A stretch of DNA of 36,056 bases from an uncultured Prevotellaceae bacterium (GTDB lineage Bacteria; Bacteroidota; Bacteroidia; Bacteroidales; Bacteroidaceae), in the NCBI GenBank assembly GCA_902775075.1, contig CACYKX010000016.1:1-36056 (forward strand), written 5' to 3'. This document shows positions 31,361 through 36,056 of this stretch, piece by piece; the stretch's first letter is position 1; each line of letters begins with the position of its first letter. A program made the position numbers and the translations under genes. The notes beneath the pieces were generated by a model. That model saw only the letters and a program-made list of their open reading frames with translations, was not told the origin of the DNA and ran no database searches.

Positions 31361-33745
31361 TTAGAATGGGTACCCCACAGCCAAGTGTATACTCTGTCCG
31401 TCTCGGAAACTCTTGATGTTGTAGAATCCGTTTTTACCGGTTTCATAAGGGACATGAATGCCGATACCCCAATCTAGACGGATAACGAACATTCCAAGAT
31501 CGTATCGCACGCCGATTCCTGTTCCCACGGCCATCTGTTTAAGGAAATTATCAAATTCGAACTTACCACCACTTCTGTGAGTCGTTGCGTCATCATGAAG
31601 TGACCATACATTTCCTGCATCGAAGAAGATGGCTCCGAAGAGGTCGCCGAAAAGGCGCGGACGGTATTCGAGGTTACCCAACAGTTTGAAATCGCCCGTT
31701 TGGTCGATATACGAGAATCTTCCTTCTGTAGGTTTATACTTACCCGGACCTATACTTCTGACATTGAAAGCTCTGATGCTATTGGCGCCGCCTACATAGA
31801 ACTGTTCATAATATGGTGCCTGATTGGAATTGCCATAGGAATAGATGATGCCTGTATTCAAATGGGCCAACAAGGAAGATGAACCGGACAGGTTCCATTG
31901 TTTCACAAAGTCAGTCTCTATCTTCAAAAATTGAGCATACGGGTTCTTAAACATGGTTTTATCTTTTTCGCTCCACTTCTCTCCAAACAAGGCATAACTT
32001 GCGGAAAGTATATTACCAGATTCGCTGACTGTCGTTGACCACGAAATAGGATGATGATAGGTGGCAGGACTCTTATAGCTATAAGTGTAGCTCATCTTCG
32101 GCACGAACTGATCGCGCATGGAAATCTGCAGATAAGGGTTATCGGCCAACAGTTTCTCAAACAATTCCGTCTTGCCGTGCATATATTCATACGAAAGAAT
32201 CAGAGGGCTGAAACTATGATGTGATTGGGCTGTAGGCCACCAGTCGTAGGTGAGCTCGCCGGAAACGACATGTCGCTTGAAATATTCGGCTCGGTTGAGT
32301 ACGTTGACGGAAGCCTTGAGCGTCGTTGTCGGGGTATTATAATAGGCATCAGATTTACGAACACCTCCCTGATGCTTTAGTAGGTATCGACGACGGGCTT
32401 CTTGGGTAGAGAATGAGAACAACAAATTCCTCGGAGTTAGAAGTCGCGGAAAGACAAGGGCCACGTCTCCTCCATATTCATAAGAATTGAATTTAGAATC
32501 TGAACCTTCATCCTTATGCCCTGTCTGCCATTCATACGATCCATGGAGATTGATGTCTATCTTTTCTCCTCCCCTGAAAGCATTACGCTTGGTAAGACCA
32601 ACGACAAATTCAGGGCCAACACGTCCTGTGGTTTTTCCTTTGGCATTGGCTTCTACATAGAAGTCGTAAGGTTTGTCGAAAACCAATTCAAGGTCTACAT
32701 TCAAACTGTCACATCGTGAGGAATCCTTCGGAGTGAACTGTAGGTTGTAATAACTGAACAATCCTGTATTCTGAATATTAGACAACGTATTCTGCTCGTC
32801 ATCGACACTATAAAGTTGCCCTGGACGCAACTTGATGTCACGCATGATAGCACCTGCTCTGATGGGGAGTTGGCGACCATTGAAATTGAAGACATAACGG
32901 CGACGGGAAATGGTATTCTCCAATTCTTCTCTGAACTGTTTCCGAAAGTTTATCGTTAAGTTCCCGATATACCAAGGATGCATCACCTTATGGCCAAGGC
33001 TATCGGCCAAAGCTAGATGAAGTTGCACCTTACCAGGAGTCTTTGTGGTATCTGCCAGATAAGAGGAATAACCGTTGTTATAATAGAAATAACCATTATT
33101 ACGGAATAGATAGGTCAGGCGCTGGCGTTCATTTTCCATCTCAGACACACTGAAAGGGTCTCCTTTCTTCACCTTGGCATTCTCCTTCGTTTTTGTTATC
33201 AAAGTGTCTATCTCGGCAGGATATCTCTGATAATCGAGTGTATCTACAGTCCACAAATGTCCGAGATCAACGGTATAGGAAACCTTGGCCTTCTTGGGAT
33301 TTCTCTGGGTGATAATCTTCGAATCTACCTTTCCTTTGAAATAGCCGAACTTCTTCAATTGTGATTCTGCAACAGTTGCTCGCAAGGTGGGATTTACCTG
33401 ACTCATCAACTTCGGTTTACTTCCAAAAGCTTTGGTAATCCATTTGCTGAAGGCATCGTCTGACTGTGAAAATGCATTCCATACCCAAAGGCGAATAGGA
33501 AAGGGACTGCGGTAATAGCTGCTCCCGAACAATGCGCTATTGGGAGTAGAAGCTAACACATATTCCATCTCTGTCTTTACTTCTTCTGCATGAGGGTTCT
33601 CTTCATAATTCTTATATTGAATTTTCTTGAGACCGGTAAAGAGTTGTTCTCCCTCTGGCAATGCGGAGGTGGAACTACATGAAATCATCAGGCATAATGA
33701 ATGTGCCAATATGAATAAAAGGAATATATGATTAATTCTTTTCAT
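31361..33745 (-). CDS. tamL: TamL: lipoprotein form of TamA, Omp85/BamA superfamily
   Basis: A 794-residue Omp85 protein of the TamA branch. Unlike proteobacterial TamA it begins with a lipoprotein signal (lipobox MISC, Cys23, followed by SSTSALPEGEQLF), the mark of the Bacteroidota TamL subtype. POTRA-like repeats lie at about residues 33-330, for example KKAKVSYTVDLGHLWTVDTLDY and IKLRPGQLYSVDDEQNTLSNIQNTGLFSYYNLQF. The C-terminal barrel has the conserved loop YVGGANSIRAFNVRSIGPG (VRGF-type motif) and final strands ending SIHLAVGYPF. It works with TamB to move or insert outer-membrane components. Its start overlaps the tamB end by 14 bases. Confidence 0.92.
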   Translation of the reverse strand: MKRINHIFLLFILAHSLCLMISCSSTSALPEGEQLFTGLKKIQYKNYEENPHAEEVKTEMEYVLASTPNSALFGSSYYRSPFPIRLWVWNAFSQSDDAFSKWITKAFGSKPKLMSQVNPTLRATVAESQLKKFGYFKGKVDSKIITQRNPKKAKVSYTVDLGHLWTVDTLDYQRYPAEIDTLITKTKENAKVKKGDPFSVSEMENERQRLTYLFRNNGYFYYNNGYSSYLADTTKTPGKVQLHLALADSLGHKVMHPWYIGNLTINFRKQFREELENTISRRRYVFNFNGRQLPIRAGAIMRDIKLRPGQLYSVDDEQNTLSNIQNTGLFSYYNLQFTPKDSSRCDSLNVDLELVFDKPYDFYVEANAKGKTTGRVGPEFVVGLTKRNAFRGGEKIDINLHGSYEWQTGHKDEGSDSKFNSYEYGGDVALVFPRLLTPRNLLFSFSTQEARRRYLLKHQGGVRKSDAYYNTPTTTLKASVNVLNRAEYFKRHVVSGELTYDWWPTAQSHHSFSPLILSYEYMHGKTELFEKLLADNPYLQISMRDQFVPKMSYTYSYKSPATYHHPISWSTTVSESGNILSASYALFGEKWSEKDKTMFKNPYAQFLKIETDFVKQWNLSGSSSLLAHLNTGIIYSYGNSNQAPYYEQFYVGGANSIRAFNVRSIGPGKYKPTEGRFSYIDQTGDFKLLGNLEYRPRLFGDLFGAIFFDAGNVWSLHDDATTHRSGGKFEFDNFLKQMAVGTGIGVRYDLGMFVIRLDWGIGIHVPYETGKNGFYNIKSFRDGQSIHLAVGYPF

Positions 33746-36056
33746 TTTTCTTCTCTTCTATATTTCTTTTGCGATAAGTCGTATCAACAGGTGGTAAATC
33801 GGCTTTCTCTGACTTGAACCTAAGGATATCACTAAAATGCTGAAGTTTCCTGCGCCATAAGAAACCGACACCATATTCTCCTATCCTGCCTTCCAGCCAG
33901 TCATAGGTACTGTTGTCGTAGAATCCACGGAGATACTGACTACTGTTCTTGTTTAGACGATATTGTAGCTCTACATTATCAAAGAAGGAATTGTTGTTAT
34001 TTTGTACGCCTTCTATCTGTGCTCCTGTAGAGACACGCCCTCCGACGATTACACTTAATCGATTGTTCCATAGTCGTTTAGAGAACTTGAAGTTGTAATC
34101 TGTATGAATTGCTCCCGAAGCATTTGTAGAGTTATCCACCGTCATACCCAAATCAAGCCCCATCGAACGCATAGCAGAACCGGCTATATTGTTGATCTGG
34201 GAATTGAGGAACGATGTCAAGGCACTATTCATAGAGAATGAAGAGGTGTTGCCATCAGCGAGATACATTCCTGATGCTAACATCGCAATGGCAATTTTAC
34301 TTCGTTCTTCTTTACTCATCGTATTGAGTTCATCCTGCTGACTGACATCATTAGGGGCGGAAATGATAAATTCAATACCCGGCTTTTCTAAGGTTTGGGT
34401 AAGTTTCACACCACAATTAAAGTCTACGACTCGACCTACAGACGTACCTGACCCTACTGTTGCCTTAATTGTTTCTGTAGCGGTAATCTTCAAGCGTGGA
34501 TTGTATGGATTTCCTCGGAATTCGATATAACTACCATCTTGAATCGTAAAGGTACGAAGTGGGATAACATCCAACGAATATTTCATTTCACCACTATTCA
34601 ACGTATAGCGTCCGTTCAGTTGTAGGTCATCAACATTATTATAGCTCATGCGCAACTCTCCGCCTCCTTGCAAATCTATATAATTCGTATGGTCGGCATT
34701 AAGCATACAAAGAATATGGGCTGTCTCGTCTACATTGATGGTCATCTTCATATCAAATCCAAGCGGTACGGGTTTATCTACAACAGCAGTCGTTGTATCC
34801 GAGAAATCTGTAAACTTCACAAGTTCTTCCAACTGATTGTCTGTGGTCAACTCTGACTCTTTGAGTACATAGGTCATATCGGTAGAACCCAAGACATCCA
34901 GTTTTCCTCGCATCTGCAAATTCGCCACAGGTCCTTGCATGACGCCATAGAAGTTTACAAATGCCTTTCCATAAGCTTCAGAACGTGGATTTTCTTTTGC
35001 ATCAATCAGTTCAAAATTGGTGGCTCTCATCTTCACATCCATATTCATACGGTCTAAATCTGAGAAGTCGAAATATCCAGAAACATTCAACGACTGATCA
35101 TTATTTGCAAATAATTCAAAATTCTCAAAGAGTAATCTGCTATTCTCTATGATAACCGGGTCGTTGGCAAATCGCATCTCTACGCCATATGGTTCACTGT
35201 ATATGTATGATGAATCCAAATAAATTTCTCCATTTACGTCTGGTTTGCTGAGTTGTCCCTTTACGGTCAACTTACCTTCACCATAACCACGCAATCCCAT
35301 GATACGGTCTGGGAAGAAGCCATTGAGCAGATACAGTGGTGTGTGGTCCATATCTATGCCGGCATCCAGATATCCATCTCCCTTAGAATTGTATGTACCA
35401 TTGACCGTAGCTACTTCTTCTCCATCCGAGAACAAGATGCCATTTACTTGGTGGGTTCCATCTACTCTTGGTACATACACAAACTGGGTTTCCAGATTTC
35501 CCATGTTCACCTTATCATAAGTGAGTTTCTGAACGGCGAGATCTGAAGATACTGAGAATTCATCTTTGGTTTGGATAACATGGAAATCGCCATCCATAAC
35601 ACCTGTGACGTCTGGAGCATAAGGTATTACAGACAGTATCTTCGCTAAATCGAAGCTATGAATACTTACCGTGACATCTTGTAGGGCTTCTGCGTTACTA
35701 TCATTGGTAAGAATCTGAACGCCTTGTCCATCATCGGCTCGCAATTTCATATCTGCCGATACTCGTCCATCATCGCTTAGGAATACATAGTTATTGTTAT
35801 TTACAGAGAATTTCTTATAACCTAAGATCGGGTCTTGCTCATATATTTGGAAGTTTATACCATTCTTCTCCATCGTTGCCGACAGAGGCAATTCTATACC
35901 TAACTGATCATTCTGGTCATAGATCTGAGCAAAAAGATATGTTCCGCGTTCCCATACTTCTCCATTTACCTTCGCTGTAAATGCTGGTGTGTTGTCTGCT
36001 CTATTCCGTACAAACAAATGATAGCCAAGGGTATCTTCGTTTGATGCTAAGTTGAG
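33732..36056 (-). CDS. tamB: TamB translocation/assembly module protein (N-terminus outside window)
   Basis: 774 codons are open to the window edge. The TTG at 36017 is not a real start, because the frame continues 13 codons further upstream without interruption. TamB is a very long periplasm-spanning beta-helical groove anchored in the inner membrane, proposed to carry phospholipids or barrel proteins; family members reach 1,300-1,700 residues, so roughly half is present. Repeating amphipathic strands typify the whole visible part (DGDFHVIQTKDEFSVSSDL, LTVKGQLSKPDVNGEIYLDS). The C-terminal TamB/DUF490 domain shows FIISAPNDVSQQDELNTMS, IAIAMLASGMYLADG and the barrel-like SKRLWNNRLSVIVGGRVSTG. 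Gene order tamB-tamL with a 14-base overlap supports the TAM complex. Confidence 0.92.
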   Translation of the reverse strand, partial: LNLASNEDTLGYHLFVRNRADNTPAFTAKVNGEVWERGTYLFAQIYDQNDQLGIELPLSATMEKNGINFQIYEQDPILGYKKFSVNNNNYVFLSDDGRVSADMKLRADDGQGVQILTNDSNAEALQDVTVSIHSFDLAKILSVIPYAPDVTGVMDGDFHVIQTKDEFSVSSDLAVQKLTYDKVNMGNLETQFVYVPRVDGTHQVNGILFSDGEEVATVNGTYNSKGDGYLDAGIDMDHTPLYLLNGFFPDRIMGLRGYGEGKLTVKGQLSKPDVNGEIYLDSSYIYSEPYGVEMRFANDPVIIENSRLLFENFELFANNDQSLNVSGYFDFSDLDRMNMDVKMRATNFELIDAKENPRSEAYGKAFVNFYGVMQGPVANLQMRGKLDVLGSTDMTYVLKESELTTDNQLEELVKFTDFSDTTTAVVDKPVPLGFDMKMTINVDETAHILCMLNADHTNYIDLQGGGELRMSYNNVDDLQLNGRYTLNSGEMKYSLDVIPLRTFTIQDGSYIEFRGNPYNPRLKITATETIKATVGSGTSVGRVVDFNCGVKLTQTLEKPGIEFIISAPNDVSQQDELNTMSKEERSKIAIAMLASGMYLADGNTSSFSMNSALTSFLNSQINNIAGSAMRSMGLDLGMTVDNSTNASGAIHTDYNFKFSKRLWNNRLSVIVGGRVSTGAQIEGVQNNNNSFFDNVELQYRLNKNSSQYLRGFYDNSTYDWLEGRIGEYGVGFLWRRKLQHFSDILRFKSEKADLPPVDTTYRKRNIEEKKNEKN

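Noticed and set aside
36015..36017. TTG as start codon of tamB
   Set aside because: The frame is open a further 13 codons to the window edge, and the visible length is about half of a normal TamB.

Overview
The window reads as chromosomal DNA of a Bacteroidales bacterium, most likely Prevotella/Segatella (Prevotellaceae). The grounds are: promoters of the Bacteroidota type (TTTG, about 20 bases, TAnnTTTG) in front of most transcription units; A-rich leaders with no Shine-Dalgarno sequence; many lipoproteins and DUF families largely confined to Bacteroidales (DUF4199, DUF4230, DUF4738, DUF4827, DUF6452/6048); a lipoprotein form of TamA; and a GH31/GH2 sugar-hydrolase pair. No phage, transposase, integrase or CRISPR array was seen. 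Species assignment is inference.

Layout. 1-1545 (minus): Kup potassium transporter, cut by the window edge. 1669-4869 (plus): acyl-CoA thioesterase then MutS2. 4866-5882 (minus): an NTP_transf_5-type nucleotidyltransferase whose stop codon shares a CTAG with that of mutS2. 6032-6302 (plus): a short stable-RNA unit made of 4.5S SRP RNA and tRNA-Thr(TGT), with clear promoter and terminator. 6361-10705 (plus): a tight six-gene run, DUF4199 membrane protein, GT2 glycosyltransferase, DUF6452-like lipoprotein, DUF6048-like beta-barrel, ApbE flavin transferase and Crp/Fnr regulator. 10692-16783 (minus): a six-gene operon, M3 peptidase, dCMP deaminase, S41 (CtpA) protease, 5-formyl-THF cyclo-ligase, RecF and DUF721/DciA. 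16935-18632 (plus): TPR membrane protein, RibH and a small protein of unknown function. 18741-19450 (minus): DUF4738 lipoprotein. 19501-20828 (plus): two tandem DUF4230 proteins, the first apparently on a leaderless mRNA. 21074-26484 (minus): GH2 beta-galactosidase-type enzyme behind a PA14-containing GH31 alpha-xylosidase-type enzyme. 27100-29182 (minus): DUF4827 lipoprotein and GlmM. 29275-31223 (minus): sugar nucleotidyltransferase and an NrnA-type DHH phosphoesterase. 31361-36056 (minus): TamL (lipidated TamA) and TamB, the latter cut by the window edge.

Most of the window is housekeeping: DNA maintenance (mutS2, recF, dciA), folate, flavin and nucleotide metabolism, cell-wall precursor supply (glmM), protein targeting (SRP RNA) and outer-membrane biogenesis (tamB-tamL). 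The GH31-GH2 pair is accessory and probably removes xylose and galactose side chains from a plant polysaccharide such as xyloglucan.

The least explained sequence is the 615-base gap upstream of GH31. It holds three stacked palindromes centred on GTTAAC (26744-26836). Two of them are related but differ at five paired positions with the pairing kept, so the fold appears to be what is conserved. Other signals worth a look are a perfect 29-base tandem duplication at the promoter of the nucleotidyltransferase gene (31277-31334), the leaderless DUF4230 transcript, two convergent gene pairs whose ends overlap, and a LacI-type palindrome behind the GH2 gene.
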